The translations under genes and the position numbers were made by a program. This document shows, piece after piece, positions 45,063 through 54,950 of a stretch of 64,000 nt of DNA. Origin of the DNA: Microbulbifer rhizosphaerae (lineage in GTDB: Bacteria > Pseudomonadota > Gammaproteobacteria > Pseudomonadales > Cellvibrionaceae); assembly GCF_014191725.1 (NCBI RefSeq), contig NZ_JACHWZ010000004.1, forward strand, positions 155,288 to 219,287, read 5' to 3'. Numbering within the stretch: position 1 is the stretch's first letter; each line of letters begins with the position of its first letter. The notes under the pieces were generated by a model, which made no database searches, was not told the DNA's origin, and saw nothing but the letters and a program-made list of their open reading frames with translations.

Positions 45063-45083
45063 TATATCCGAATGGTGGATATA
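45063..45083. promoter_or_regulatory. Palindrome upstream of the amino-acid dehydrogenase
   Basis: TATATCC-GAATGGT-GGATATA is a perfect 7-bp inverted repeat about 77 bp before the ATG at 45160, in an otherwise AT-leaning promoter region. Position and symmetry suggest an operator for a dimeric regulator. The gene has a strong GGAGAGGAACAG ribosome binding site. Confidence 0.5.
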
Positions 45084-45159
45084 ATCTTACTTCCGATATA
45101 AGCAGAAAGGCTGTGGTTGTTTCCCAGCTGTAGAACCGGCCTCCGGAGAGGAACAGTTA

Positions 45160-46236
45160 ATGAGTATTTTTTCCCATTCCGCCTATGACAAGCACGAACA
45201 AGTGGCTTTCTATCAGGACGCCAAAAGCGGACTGAAGGCGATTATCGCGGTGCACAACACCAATCTGGGACCCTCACTGGGCGGTTGCCGCATGTGGCCC
45301 TACGCTGACGACGGTGAGGCGTTGAACGACGTGCTGCGCCTGTCCCGCGGCATGACCTACAAGTCCGCCATGGCGGGCCTGAAGCTGGGCGGCGGCAAGT
45401 CAGTGATTATAGGCGATCCGCGCAAGGACAAGACCCCGGAACTGCTGCGCGCCATGGGGGATTTTATCAATACCCTGGGCGGGCGCTACATCACCGCGGA
45501 GGATTCCGGCACCAGTGTGGCGGATATGGAGATTATCGGCGAGCGCTCCCGCTATGTATCCGGCGTGGTTCACGGTTCCGAGCACGGCGGCGATCCTTCC
45601 CCCTCCACGGCCTACGGCGTATTCGTAGGCCTGAAGGCTGCGGCGGAGCACCGCTGGGGTCGCACCGATCTGAACGGCCTGAAAGTGTCCCTGCAGGGCG
45701 TGGGCAATGTGGGTTTCCGCCTGGCCCGGCTGCTGAAAGAGGCGGGGGCCGAACTCTATATCACCGATATCTTCCAGGACAATATCGATCGCGCAGTCGA
45801 TGAGCTGGGGGCCACCGCGGTGGGCGCCGACGAGATCTTCGACCTGGACGCGGACCTCTTCGCCCCCTGCGCCCTGGGTGCGGTGCTCAACGACGACACC
45901 ATCGCCCGCCTGAAAGTGGGTGCCATCGCCGGCGCCGCCAACAACCAACTGGCGGAGGAGCGCCACGCGGAAGTGCTGCGCGACAGGGGCGTGCTCTACG
46001 CGCCGGACTATGTGATCAACGCCGGCGGCATCATCGATGTCTACTTCCAGCAGCAGGGCAGTTACGACCCGGCGCAGGTGCAGGAGCATATCGAGACCAT
46101 CGGCACCACCCTGCAGGAGGTCTTCCAGCGCGCCGAAGAGAGCGGCGAGACCACCGCCCATGTGGCAGACCGGGTGGCGGAGGAGCGTTTCGGGCACGAG
46201 GACGCAGTAAAAAAAACTGACACGGAAGCTGCCTGA
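45160..46236 (+). CDS. Leucine dehydrogenase-type amino-acid dehydrogenase
   Basis: NAD-dependent oxidative deamination of a branched-chain amino acid (Leu/Val family, or Phe). The 358 residues contain the catalytic block [23 protein letters not shown] (lysines near 67 and 79), the [14 protein letters not shown] block, and the Rossmann [10 protein letters not shown] at 175-184. The C-terminal NAGGIIDVY segment is typical of leucine dehydrogenase. Exact specificity cannot be fixed from sequence. It is followed by a strong terminator. Confidence 0.9.
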   Translation: MSIFSHSAYDKHEQVAFYQDAKSGLKAIIAVHNTNLGPSLGGCRMWPYADDGEALNDVLRLSRGMTYKSAMAGLKLGGGKSVIIGDPRKDKTPELLRAMGDFINTLGGRYITAEDSGTSVADMEIIGERSRYVSGVVHGSEHGGDPSPSTAYGVFVGLKAAAEHRWGRTDLNGLKVSLQGVGNVGFRLARLLKEAGAELYITDIFQDNIDRAVDELGATAVGADEIFDLDADLFAPCALGAVLNDDTIARLKVGAIAGAANNQLAEERHAEVLRDRGVLYAPDYVINAGGIIDVYFQQQGSYDPAQVQEHIETIGTTLQEVFQRAEESGETTAHVADRVAEERFGHEDAVKKTDTEAA

Positions 46237-46310
46237 ATTTTAAGCGGACCGATTTGAGCCGGGTTTGCCGGTGTTTTGGTTGTATAGCTTCTCTCTTAGA
46301 GATATTTATT

Positions 46311-46336
46311 GGGCGCTTCGGCGCCCATTTTTTTTT
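46311..46336 (+). terminator. Strong intrinsic terminator
   Basis: GGGCGC-TTCG-GCGCCC with a stable UUCG loop, then A and nine T (to 46336). It ends the amino-acid dehydrogenase transcript. The rest of the 290-bp gap to the Spy-like gene shows nothing further of note. Confidence 0.92.
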
Positions 46337-46526
46337 GTTCGGACAAGGTCTTGGCCCTTGCCAATAGCTGCTTTTTCCCCACACAAATAGATCGATTCCA
46401 AATAGATATCCCGGCTTAATATTTCCAGTGCCCCCCTGCGGCAAATCAACTGCGGATTCCCTTGGGCTTTGTCACTGCCGACTCTAGAGTATGCGGGACA
46501 TTCCAAGGCTCACTGTGAGGTGAACG

Positions 46527-46982
46527 ATGAATCTCTGGAAATCGACGATTGGCGGTATGGCTCTGGCAGCTTTGGTAACAGCGGTACCAACGCAAGTGCT
46601 GGCACATGACCACTTCGAGCGTATACATGAACACATGGAAAAGTGGGAGGAAAAGCTCGACCTGAGAAAAGAGCAGAAGGATGAGCTGAAAGCCCTGCGC
46701 GATGCCATGAAGGCGGAGCGCAAGACTCTCAAGGAGCAGAACCGGGCCTTGTACAAACAGGTCAAGGAGGCCATAAAGTCCGGCGCGGACCAGGGCACCC
46801 TGGATAATCTGGGTGCACAGCTGGGCAAGGTGCAGGTTGCCAAGATGCAGCTGATGGACAAACACTTCAAGGGCTTTGAAAAAGTTCTCGACGAGGAACA
46901 AAAAGCCAAGTTCGAGGCGATGAAAGCCGAGAAGAAAAAGCGCTGGGAAGAGAAACACCAAGACATGGATGACGATGATTAG
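46527..46982 (+). CDS. Spy/CpxP-like periplasmic helical protein
   Basis: The 151-residue precursor has a signal peptide to about residue 26 (TQVLAHD). The mature chain is a charged helical hairpin (LDLRKEQKDELKALRDAMKAERKTLKEQ...) with an LTxxQ-like region and a His/Asp-rich tail (HQDMDDDD). The pattern fits the Spy/CpxP ATP-independent chaperone and metal-sensor family. The His-rich N and C termini could bind metal. Confidence 0.7.
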   Translation: MNLWKSTIGGMALAALVTAVPTQVLAHDHFERIHEHMEKWEEKLDLRKEQKDELKALRDAMKAERKTLKEQNRALYKQVKEAIKSGADQGTLDNLGAQLGKVQVAKMQLMDKHFKGFEKVLDEEQKAKFEAMKAEKKKRWEEKHQDMDDDD

Positions 46983-47071
46983 GAATGACTGGAGCGGCAC
47001 AGGGAAGTGCGGCTGACGGGCAGTCTGTTCCAGCCGGGGCCAGGCTTCGGACTGCGCTAGAGAGAGCCCCT

Positions 47072-47440
47072 ATGTGTACGCGGGCTCTATGGCTCGACAG
47101 TGGGCAGGGTGTCATCGTGGGGCGCAACATGGCTGGGAGCGGACCTGGGCCCCAGCCTCTGGTACTGCCCCGGGGGATCGAACGTACCGGTATCGACGGT
47201 GGTTCCAACACGCTCACCTGGCGCTCGGACTCTCGGACTACGGCAGCTTGAGTACATCGACGGCGCCTCCAGGGTGATGACCAATTCCCCTTCCTTTGAC
47301 CAGCAACTGGATCATCTGCGCATGGCTTCGGCGGCAGCGAAGCGGCTGCCGGGCACGCGGAACTCTTCGCCTTCCTGCCCGCCTGAGGCGCCGGTTCTCA
47401 GCCTCAGCCGCCGTCCGGGGAACCTCGCACTGGCGTTCCA
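47072..47440 (+). pseudogene. Remnant of a penicillin V acylase/choloylglycine hydrolase family gene
   Basis: The first frame starts MCTRALWLDSGQGVIVGRNM, which is the Ntn-hydrolase start of this family (Cys2 nucleophile, then TRALW and GRxM), and continues through LPRGIERTG. At about 47215 the reading shifts to another frame (LALGLSDYGSLS), then to a third (SRVMTNSPSFDQQLDHLR, LPGTR), which are family blocks from near the middle and end of a 330-residue protein. Large internal sequence is missing and at least two frameshifts are needed. The gene is dead. Confidence 0.72.
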
Positions 47441-47593
47441 TTGATACCCACTGGTCAATGTCGCTGAGCGCCCGCTGGAAACCAAAAGGGCCCGAAATGG
47501 GTCTATAGTGCTTTCATTCCGACAGGTACTTCTCCGTCCGGCGCCACCGGATCGAATTTGAAGGACGAGAACACAGCGAGACAGATAAGCGAT

Positions 47594-50398
47594 ATGCCCA
47601 GACTTTTCCCCACCTTGTTTATTGTCGTCCTGGCGCTCGGCGCCTGCGGGGAGCGCGACGAGCCCCCACGTGCGCTGACCGTGGATCGGGAGGCGGCGGC
47701 CAGCAGCAAGGCGGCGGCGGCCGATAACGCCGCTTATATCCAGCCGCCCAAGCTAGAGATTCCTTTCCACAAGGAGACTCTCGACAACGGCCTGACGGTG
47801 ATTGTGCACGAGGACCACAAGGCACCGGTGGTGGCGGTCAATATCTGGTACAAGGTGGGGTCCAAGGATGAACAGCCGGGCAAGACCGGTTTTGCGCATT
47901 TGTTCGAACACCTGATGTTCAACGGCTCGGAAAATTTTCCCGGAGAATATTTCGAGCCCTTCCAGCGGTCCGGTGCCACCGATATGAATGGCACCACCGA
48001 TAACGACCGTACCAACTATTTCGAAACCGTGCCGGTAGGGGCGCTGGATATGGCGCTGTGGATGGAGTCCGACCGTATGGGACACTTCAGCGGCGCCATC
48101 AGCCAGGAAAAGCTCGACGAACAGCGCGGGGTGGTAAAAAACGAAAAGCGCCAGGGGGAGAACGCCCCCTACGGCAAGGCCATGGACACGATCGCCGAGA
48201 GTACCTTTCCGCCCTTCCATCCCTATTCGTGGACGCCTATCGGCTCCATGGAGGACCTGGACCAGGCCAGCCTGGAAGATGTGAAGCAGTGGTTCGCCGA
48301 GTACTACCAGCCTGCCAATGCCATCCTGGTGATCGCCGGCGACATCACCGTGGATCAGGCCATGGCCAAGGCGCGACAGTATTTCGGCGCTATTCCCAGC
48401 ACCTCGGTGCCGCCGCGGTTGAAAAACTGGGAGCTGCCCGTGCAGCCCAACAAGCGCGAAATCCTGTTCGACCAGGTGCCGCAGGCCCGTATCTACAAGG
48501 TGTGGAACGTACCGGCCATCGGCAGCAAGGAGGAGGATGCCCTGGGCCTGCTCGCCTCCCTGCTGGCCAACCGCAGGAATTCACTGCTCTACCGCCGCCT
48601 GGTGCTCGACGAACAGGTGGCCACCAATGTGAGCTCCTTTTACTACGGGCGCCAGCTCGCGGGCCAGCTGATCGTGGTCGTGGACGTCAAACCCGGGCAG
48701 CCACTGGAAAAGGTCGAAGAGCTGCTGAACAAGGAACTGCTGGCGTTCGCGCAAAAGGGGGTGAATGTCGAAGAGTTGCGCCGTATCAAGCAGAGCGAGT
48801 TTGCAGAGCTGGTCAAAGGGCTGGAAAAGAACGGCGGCTTTGGCGGCAAGAGCGATATTCTGGCCCGCTCAGAGTTCTACTACGGTGATCCCGGTGCCCT
48901 GGTCAACGGATTGCAAAAATATGCCGAAGTCTCGGTCGGCGAGGTACAGGAGATCGCCAATCGCTGGCTGAAAGCCGACAGTTACACGCTGATCATCAAG
49001 CCCAAGTCGGAGTACTCGAGCACCTCGCAGGATGTGGATCGCTCCAAACTGCCGGCGGTGGATAAAACCGTGGAGCTGGAACTGCCGCAACAACAGCCAT
49101 TCGCTCTCGACAACGGTCTCAAAGTGGTACTGGCCGAACGCCATGACACCCCGGCGGTGTTCATGAGCCTCCAGTTCCGCAGCGGCGCCGCCGTGGACGG
49201 CGAGAAACCGGGGCTGGCTTCCATCGCCGCGCGCATGTTGAGCGAGGGCGCCGGTGACTACGACAACCTGCAGTTCAGCGCCCGGGAGGAAGAACTGGGT
49301 GCGAATATTGCCGCCGGCAGCGGGCTGGACTACAACAGCATCAGCCTCACCGCGCTGAAGAACCAACTGGAGCCCTCCCTGGACTTGCTGGCCGACGTAA
49401 TCACCAAGCCGCTCTTTGCAGAGGAGAATCTGGACCGGGTGAAGTCCAACCGGCTCGACGCCATCGCCCAGGAAAAAGCGCAGCCCCAAGGGCTGGCCAT
49501 GCGCACGCTACCGCCGCTATTGTTCGGCGATCAGCATCCTTACGGTTCGCCGTTGACCGGCTCAGGTACCGTGGAAGGGGTCGAGGCCATCGGACGCGAT
49601 GATCTGGTGGCATTTCACGAAACCTGGGTGCGCCCGGACAACGCCACCCTGATCGTGGTGGGGGATGTGACCCGGAAGGAACTCGAGCCCCTGCTCAATA
49701 ACGCCTTCTCCGGTTGGAATGCACCGCGTGAATCGCTACCGGAAGTGAATATCCCGGCCGTGGAACGGCCGCAAAAGGCAAGGGTTTACCTGCTGGACCG
49801 CCCGGGGGCCCAGCAGAGCTACATAATGGCCGGTTTGGTGATACCCCCCTGGCGGCCTGAAGGTGCCGAGGCCTTCGATGCCATGGCCGATATTGTCGCT
49901 GGCAAATTCACCTCGCGAGTGAATATGAATTTGCGCGAGGACAAAAACTGGTCCTACGGCGCCAGGGCGGTGTCCCTGGATACCGTGGGCCAGCGGCCCT
50001 ACATCCTGTTCGCCCCGGTACAGACCGACAAAACCGCTCCGGCAATGCGGGAACTGCTCAAGGAGTATCGCGATTTCCTGGGTGACCAGCCGGTGCGCAA
50101 AGAGGAACTGGCGGATTACCGCGAGGATGAAGTGCTCAAGCAGAGCGCCCGCTTCCAGACCAAGGGGCAGTTGCTCTCCAGTATCGCCTGGCAGGTTGAA
50201 AAGGGCCTGCCGCCGGAGTATCTCGCCGAATATCCGCAGCGGGTGGCGGCGCTCACCCAGCCACAGGTGGAGGCGGCAGCCCGGGAATTCCTCGCCCCGG
50301 ACCAGTTTACCTGGGTGGTAGTGGGGGACCTGGACAAGATCCGGAAAGAGGTGGAGGCGTTGGATATCGGTCCCGTTATAGTGATCGGTGAGCAGTAA
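47594..50398 (+). CDS. M16-family zinc metallopeptidase lipoprotein
   Basis: The 934 residues from the ATG at 47594 have a lipoprotein signal (LGAC, Cys18). The N-terminal M16 half has the inverted zinc motif HLFEH (H102, E105, H106) and the downstream NYFETVP and ERGVVKNEKR-like blocks. The C-terminal half (about 510-934) is a second M16 domain without HxxEH, as is normal for the processing-peptidase-like pairs in one chain. A TTG at 47558 is in frame but would put 12 residues before the signal, so it is not used. It probably degrades peptides in the periplasm. Confidence 0.92.
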   Translation: MPRLFPTLFIVVLALGACGERDEPPRALTVDREAAASSKAAAADNAAYIQPPKLEIPFHKETLDNGLTVIVHEDHKAPVVAVNIWYKVGSKDEQPGKTGFAHLFEHLMFNGSENFPGEYFEPFQRSGATDMNGTTDNDRTNYFETVPVGALDMALWMESDRMGHFSGAISQEKLDEQRGVVKNEKRQGENAPYGKAMDTIAESTFPPFHPYSWTPIGSMEDLDQASLEDVKQWFAEYYQPANAILVIAGDITVDQAMAKARQYFGAIPSTSVPPRLKNWELPVQPNKREILFDQVPQARIYKVWNVPAIGSKEEDALGLLASLLANRRNSLLYRRLVLDEQVATNVSSFYYGRQLAGQLIVVVDVKPGQPLEKVEELLNKELLAFAQKGVNVEELRRIKQSEFAELVKGLEKNGGFGGKSDILARSEFYYGDPGALVNGLQKYAEVSVGEVQEIANRWLKADSYTLIIKPKSEYSSTSQDVDRSKLPAVDKTVELELPQQQPFALDNGLKVVLAERHDTPAVFMSLQFRSGAAVDGEKPGLASIAARMLSEGAGDYDNLQFSAREEELGANIAAGSGLDYNSISLTALKNQLEPSLDLLADVITKPLFAEENLDRVKSNRLDAIAQEKAQPQGLAMRTLPPLLFGDQHPYGSPLTGSGTVEGVEAIGRDDLVAFHETWVRPDNATLIVVGDVTRKELEPLLNNAFSGWNAPRESLPEVNIPAVERPQKARVYLLDRPGAQQSYIMAGLVIPPWRPEGAEAFDAMADIVAGKFTSRVNMNLREDKNWSYGARAVSLDTVGQRPYILFAPVQTDKTAPAMRELLKEYRDFLGDQPVRKEELADYREDEVLKQSARFQTKGQLLSSIAWQVEKGLPPEYLAEYPQRVAALTQPQVEAAAREFLAPDQFTWVVVGDLDKIRKEVEALDIGPVIVIGEQ

Positions 50399-50407
50399 CG
50401 ATTGCCC

Positions 50408-50432
50408 AGGGACGAACACAAAGTTCGTCCCT
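50408..50432. terminator. Bidirectional hairpin after the M16 gene
   Basis: AGGGACGAAC-ACAAA-GTTCGTCCCT is a perfect 10-bp stem. It lies between the convergent M16 and GST genes; there is no long T run. A further palindrome, CATTCCGGCGCAGGCCGGAAT, is at about 50446. Confidence 0.5.
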
Positions 50433-50482
50433 ATGCCCATTCGTCATTCCGGCGCAGGCCGGAATCCAGCGTCGCCGAGCAC

Positions 50483-51094
50483 TCAAGCTCGTGCGCTCGG
50501 CCGCTCATTCACCTCGTCGCGCCAGCGCTTCAGATTCGGGTGCTCCTCCGCACCCGGGCGCAGCTCCACCACTTTGCCGAAATCCAGTGAACAAACCATG
50601 CCGATATCCGCCACCGAGAAATAATCCCCCACCAGATAGCGGTTCTCCGCCAGGTGGTTGTCCAACACCTGGAAAAACTTCAGGGCTTTTTTGCCGCTCT
50701 CCTCGCCGAATTCCGGAAACACTTTCATACGGTCAGCAAAAAAGCCGCTCGTGTGCTGAAAGCACATACCCACGGTGAGCATCACGTTGAAGTCCGCGCG
50801 CCGGTTCCACATCTCCACCAGCGCCTTTTCCTTCGGGTCGCGGCCGAACAGCGGCGGCTCCGGGTGCAGTTCCTCGAAGTAGCGTTGGATCGCCACGGAT
50901 TCGGCGATACAGCTGCCATCTTCCAGCTCCAGCACCGGTACCTTGGCGTTGACATCCTTGCACCGGTACTCTTTGGTGAGATTTTCCCCCTTGGCCAGGT
51001 CCACTGGTAAATAGTCCATGTCGATGCCTTTTTCCGCCAGGTACATGCGTATCCGGCGGCAATTGGGTGCGCTGGCGTATTCGTAGATTTTCAT
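50483..51094 (-). CDS. Glutathione S-transferase
   Basis: The 203 residues comprise an N-terminal thioredoxin fold (MKIYEYASAPNCRRIRMYLAEKGI; cis-Pro in KVPVLELEDGSCIAES) and an all-helical C-terminal domain (YLVGDYFSVADIGMVCSLDFG). It conjugates glutathione to electrophiles or works in redox protection. The group and substrate are unknown. It is monocistronic and convergent with the M16 gene. Confidence 0.9.
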   Translation of the reverse strand: MKIYEYASAPNCRRIRMYLAEKGIDMDYLPVDLAKGENLTKEYRCKDVNAKVPVLELEDGSCIAESVAIQRYFEELHPEPPLFGRDPKEKALVEMWNRRADFNVMLTVGMCFQHTSGFFADRMKVFPEFGEESGKKALKFFQVLDNHLAENRYLVGDYFSVADIGMVCSLDFGKVVELRPGAEEHPNLKRWRDEVNERPSARA

Positions 51095-51166
51095 CGAGGC
51101 TTCCTCTCAGCTCCGCAGATGGGTTAGATTGTGCATCGTTTATAGGTAGATGCTGAAGGCGGGACA

Positions 51167-52516
51167 ATGACAACAAATACCAATCCGACAAACCTTCGCG
51201 GGCGTGCGGCCGGCATCCTGCTGGCCCTGTGTGCCGGGCTCTTCGCGACCCAGGCTGTGGCGGAGACGCTGGCGATTTACGCGGGGCAGCTGTTCGACAG
51301 CGAGAGCGGCAAGCTGTTGGAAAAGCGCACCGTCCACGTGGAGAACGGGCGCATCGCGTCGGTGCAGAAGGGCTTTGCCAAGCGCGACCGCGAAAAACTG
51401 GTGGACTTGCGGAAGTACACGGTGCTGCCGGGCCTGATGGATATGCATACACACCTGGCATTCGAGTTCGGTCCGCGCACATATATGGAGACCTTCACCT
51501 GGAATGCGGCGGACTACACCCTGCGCGCTGTGAACACCGCCGGGCGCACCCTCCGGGCCGGCTTCACCACAGTGAGAGACCTGGGTGACAGCGGCAATGT
51601 GACCGTGAGCCTGCGCAACGCCATCGAGAAGGGCACCATCGAGGGGCCGCGTATCTTTACCGCGGGCAAATCCATCGCCACCACTGGCGGCCACGCGGAT
51701 CCGACCAACGGCTATCGCCACAGCCTGATGGGTAGCCCCGGCCCTGCGGAGGGGGTAGTAAACGGTCCGGCCAGTGCCCGCGAAGCGGTGCGCCAGCGCT
51801 ACAAGGACGGGGCCGACCTGATCAAGATCACCGCCACCGGCGGCGTGCTGAGCGTGGCCAAGAGCGGCCAGAACCCCCAGTTTATGGATGACGAACTGGA
51901 GGCGATCGTGGCCACCGCCAGGGATTACGGCTTTACCGTGGCGGTGCACGCGCACGGCAAAGAGGGCATGGAGCGGGCGATCCGCGCCGGTGTGGATTCC
52001 ATCGAGCACGGCACCTACATGGACGAGGAAACCATGGACCTGATGAAGCGCCACAACACCTGGTATGTGCCCACCCTTCTGGCGGGGGACTGGGTGGCCA
52101 AAAAAGCCGCCATCGAAGGTTTCTTTCCGGATCTGGTGCGCCCCAAGGCGGCGAGAATCGGCCCCCTGATCCAGGGAACCTTTGCCGAGGCGCACAGGCG
52201 CGGCGTGAAGATCGCCTTCGGCACTGATTCCGGTGTGAGCCGCCACGGCGACAACGCGCAGGAATTTGCGTTGATGGTGCAGGGCGGCATGTCCCCCGCC
52301 GATGCCATCCGCAGCGCCACCTGGAACGCGGCCCAGTTGCTCAAGGCCGAGGATGAGCTGGGCAGCATCAGCGAGGGCAAGAGGGCGGACATCATCGCCG
52401 TGGCCGGCAATCCGATGGAGGACATCACCGAGCTGCAGCGGGTGCAGTTTGTGATGAAAGACGGCCAGGTATTCAAGCGGCCAGCCGCAAGTGACGGGCT
52501 TGTTGTCGGCGAGTGA
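51167..52516 (+). CDS. Secreted amidohydrolase (Xaa-Pro dipeptidase-like)
   Basis: The 449-residue precursor has an N-terminal signal peptide ending near AVAE (residue 33). The metal-dependent amidohydrolase fold shows HTH at 94-96 (MDMHTHLAF), the carboxylated-lysine candidate in [10 protein letters not shown], the histidines in VAVHAHG and [11 protein letters not shown], and the catalytic Asp in [13 protein letters not shown]. The group includes carboxypeptidase/prolidase enzymes acting on N-acyl or Xaa-Pro peptides. It is probably periplasmic. Confidence 0.9.
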   Translation: MTTNTNPTNLRGRAAGILLALCAGLFATQAVAETLAIYAGQLFDSESGKLLEKRTVHVENGRIASVQKGFAKRDREKLVDLRKYTVLPGLMDMHTHLAFEFGPRTYMETFTWNAADYTLRAVNTAGRTLRAGFTTVRDLGDSGNVTVSLRNAIEKGTIEGPRIFTAGKSIATTGGHADPTNGYRHSLMGSPGPAEGVVNGPASAREAVRQRYKDGADLIKITATGGVLSVAKSGQNPQFMDDELEAIVATARDYGFTVAVHAHGKEGMERAIRAGVDSIEHGTYMDEETMDLMKRHNTWYVPTLLAGDWVAKKAAIEGFFPDLVRPKAARIGPLIQGTFAEAHRRGVKIAFGTDSGVSRHGDNAQEFALMVQGGMSPADAIRSATWNAAQLLKAEDELGSISEGKRADIIAVAGNPMEDITELQRVQFVMKDGQVFKRPAASDGLVVGE

Positions 52517-52575
52517 GGCTTGTTCTTCGCTCCGCCTGTCCCCTGTCGCGCGGATCGTGGAGGCTTCAGTGGGAG

Positions 52576-52829
52576 ATGAGGCACCGCGTTTCACCGTTTT
52601 ACCAGCAGCTTTCCGGCGGCGAGCAGCCGGCGTATATCGTGATGATCCCGCGGGAAAACTACGCCTTCTTTGCCTTTGGCAAGGCGGTTCACTGGCCGGA
52701 CTGGTTGAACTGAAGCTGGACGGCGAGTTGCGCGAGCAGACGCTCGACGCCCTGTCGCAGAGTATCGGGAAAGTGCACAGCGAGAGCTGGTCTTATCGAG
52801 GGGCGTTGAGTTACTTCCCGGAGGAGTGA
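52576..52829 (+). pseudogene. Possible frameshifted small gene
   Basis: One frame from the ATG at 52576 gives MRHRVSPFYQQLSGGEQPAY followed by IVMIPRENYAFFAFGKA, then runs into a stop. In the next frame, beginning at the same place, GSLAGLVELKLDGELREQ followed by TLDALSQSIGKVHSESWS continues to the stop at 52829. A one-base slip near 52685 would join them into an 84-residue protein. I do not recognise the product. An alternative is a real 112-residue frame starting at 52491. The call is weak. Confidence 0.35.
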
Positions 52830-52877
52830 TCGGCAGCGGTGCCGCGGAGAGGGCGATGCCCGCTCCGCGCACGTCTA

Positions 52878-53594
52878 TTATTTGCCCAGTTCAAACATCA
52901 GGTCCAGATTCACTGCCAGTGTGGTTTCCCCCGGCGCTACCGGCGTGGCGGTGTCGGCTTTGGCGGTGGCCATTTCCATACGCATCATCGGGCGGGGCGG
53001 GCCGTCGCTGCCGTTTTCGGAAATGCTCAGGATGCGGCGCACCTTCATCCCGAGAGCATCGGCGTAAGTCTCGGCGCGGGCCTGGGCCTGCTTGAGCGCC
53101 TTGCGCCGGGCCTCGTCGTACACCGGCTCCGGCTCGCCGATTTCGAAGCTGGGGCCGTGAATCTGATTGGCGCCTTCGGCGGCCATAGCGTCCAGTACCT
53201 TGCCCAGGCGACCGATATCGCGCACTTTGATATTGACCGTATTGCTGGCCTGGTAGCCGGTGATCTCGGGCTTCCTGTTCTGGTGATATTGGTAACGCGG
53301 TGAGAGGCTGATGCCACTGGTCTGCACATCCTTGTCGGCGATGCCAGCCTTTTTAATCGCGGCCATCAGTCTTTCCATCTCCTCGGCGTTTTTGCGCAGC
53401 GCCTTCTCGCTGTCCTCGTCTTCGGTCACCACGCCGGCAGAAATATTGGCCACGTCCGGCACGCGGCTGGCTTCCGCGCGGGAGGAGACGGACAGCAGTA
53501 TGCCATCCTTGCCGATATCGAAGTTCTCGGCCGCTGCAGCGGTGACTGAGACAAACAGAGTGAAAATTGCGATCAACAGAGTGTTTGACTTCAT
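52878..53594 (-). CDS. SIMPL-domain (DUF541) periplasmic protein
   Basis: The 238-residue precursor has a signal peptide to about residue 22 (TAAAAEN). The SIMPL domain includes VSSRAEASRVPDVANISAGVVTEDED, the VQTSGISLSPRYQYHQ block, and RKALKQAQARAETYADALGMKV. Members such as E. coli YggE relieve oxidative stress by an unknown mechanism. ATG 53594 is chosen for its signal peptide and ribosome binding site (AAGGAAATCC); the open frame extends upstream without similarity. Confidence 0.9.
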   Translation of the reverse strand: MKSNTLLIAIFTLFVSVTAAAAENFDIGKDGILLSVSSRAEASRVPDVANISAGVVTEDEDSEKALRKNAEEMERLMAAIKKAGIADKDVQTSGISLSPRYQYHQNRKPEITGYQASNTVNIKVRDIGRLGKVLDAMAAEGANQIHGPSFEIGEPEPVYDEARRKALKQAQARAETYADALGMKVRRILSISENGSDGPPRPMMRMEMATAKADTATPVAPGETTLAVNLDLMFELGK

Positions 53595-53710
53595 AGGGAT
53601 TTCCTTTTGATCAGGTGAGATGCGATTTTCCGTACGAACCCTTAACCGGGAGTGAACATCGCAAAATTTTCCGTAGGCGAATATACAGTGATTGTGCTTC
53701 CGGTGCTTTA

Positions 53711-54877
53711 TCAAGAGACAAATACTCGCCGGTAAGTTTCCCCTTCCGGGTGGTAGATGGCAAAGCCCAGGCGCAGCAGCTGTTTGCGTCGGTCGCAGAG
53801 TACGCCGCGGGACAACAGCTCTTCCTGCAATTGCTCCGATCGCCCGCTGTCGCCGCAGTCGAAGGTAAAGAAATGGCCGTGGCTGTTTTCCAGGTCATGG
53901 TGGATCAAATTCTCGCGGTTCAACAGTGGGTGTCCGGCACTGTCCATGGTGTCGAGGAAGCGCCGCTGGGCGGCCAGTACATAGCGGTGGATCTTTTCCA
54001 CGGTAATGCCCTCGCGTTCGAACAGCTGGAATATCGCCAGGCCCTTGTACAAGGTGGAGTAGTCCATGGTGGCGCCGGCAAAGCGCAGCCAGTTGTCCGC
54101 GTAGGCCACGCGCTCGGCGCGGTTCTCCAGTTCTGCCAGTTCGGCAAACCAGCCGGTATTGAGCGGGCGCAGGCTACAATTGGCGGGAATGCTCATGAAA
54201 CAGAGCCCCTCGCCGGCGCCCAAGTATTTGTAGGAGCCGGCGGTGTAGAACACCTTGTCGGCCACCGCGGCGAGATCTGAGGGGCGGGCGAAGAAGGCGT
54301 GGTAACCGTCGATTGCGAACTCGGTCCGTTCGGGTTTGCGCGCGGCGATCTCCAGCAACCGCGGGAATACCACGCCGGAGTCGAAAAACACCTGGCTGGC
54401 GTAGGCCAGTTGATAGTCGCCGCCGTGCAGTTCCTCCTCGAAGCGCTGCGCCAGGGTGGCGTAGGGCTCCTTGGGAATGCGCGTGACCCGGACATTGGGT
54501 TCCTCTTCCAGCCGCTGCAGCTGGCGGGCAAAGCTGTAGAATTCGCCATCCGTGGTGAGAATACGCAGCGGCTGGCGCAGCAGGTCGAAGGCGCTGAGCA
54601 GGCGGTACACCAACTCGTGGGTATTGGGGGCAATGGCGATACGTTCTGGTGCCGACAGCCCGAGGACGCGGGCGACGGCCTCCTGCCATGCGGGGATTTT
54701 CTCTTCGAAGAGAGGGCCCCATTTGTTGTCGGCCAGGGCAGCTGCGTCGCGCCAGTATTGCTGCACCGCTTCCAGGGTCACGTCGGGCCAGTAGTGGTGG
54801 GAGTGGCATGCCATATGCAGCGCAGGCTCCCCTCGTTTGGGAGCCTGCAGGAATTGTCGATAATATTTTTGATACAT
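53711..54877 (-). CDS. Class V PLP-dependent aminotransferase/kynureninase-like
   Basis: The 388 residues have the fold type I pattern of kynureninase and cysteine-desulfurase-like enzymes: ACHSHHYWPDVTLEAVQQYW near the N terminus, the PLP aspartate region (FAIDGYHAFFA, Asp near 205), and the Schiff-base lysine in AGSYKYLGAGEG. Because HSHHYWP replaces the usual glycine-rich start of kynureninase, the reaction is uncertain. It is divergent from the glyoxalase gene. Confidence 0.78.
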   Translation of the reverse strand: MYQKYYRQFLQAPKRGEPALHMACHSHHYWPDVTLEAVQQYWRDAAALADNKWGPLFEEKIPAWQEAVARVLGLSAPERIAIAPNTHELVYRLLSAFDLLRQPLRILTTDGEFYSFARQLQRLEEEPNVRVTRIPKEPYATLAQRFEEELHGGDYQLAYASQVFFDSGVVFPRLLEIAARKPERTEFAIDGYHAFFARPSDLAAVADKVFYTAGSYKYLGAGEGLCFMSIPANCSLRPLNTGWFAELAELENRAERVAYADNWLRFAGATMDYSTLYKGLAIFQLFEREGITVEKIHRYVLAAQRRFLDTMDSAGHPLLNRENLIHHDLENSHGHFFTFDCGDSGRSEQLQEELLSRGVLCDRRKQLLRLGFAIYHPEGETYRRVFVS

Positions 54878-54950
54878 TTCGCGCTGGTGTCCGCGTTGAT
54901 ATGCTTTTATTTTGTCCCGCGATTGTAGTCGCAGAGAAGGAGGAGTTGCA

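Noticed and set aside
47063-47088. Hairpin AGAGCCC...GGGCTCT as terminator of the Spy-like gene
   Set aside because: It has no T run and coincides with the MCTRAL coding start of the broken acylase gene, so the symmetry is probably fortuitous.
46985-47251. An intact 88-residue gene after the Spy-like gene
   Set aside because: Its second half is the start of the broken penicillin-acylase-family gene (from 47072); the first part shows no family sequence.
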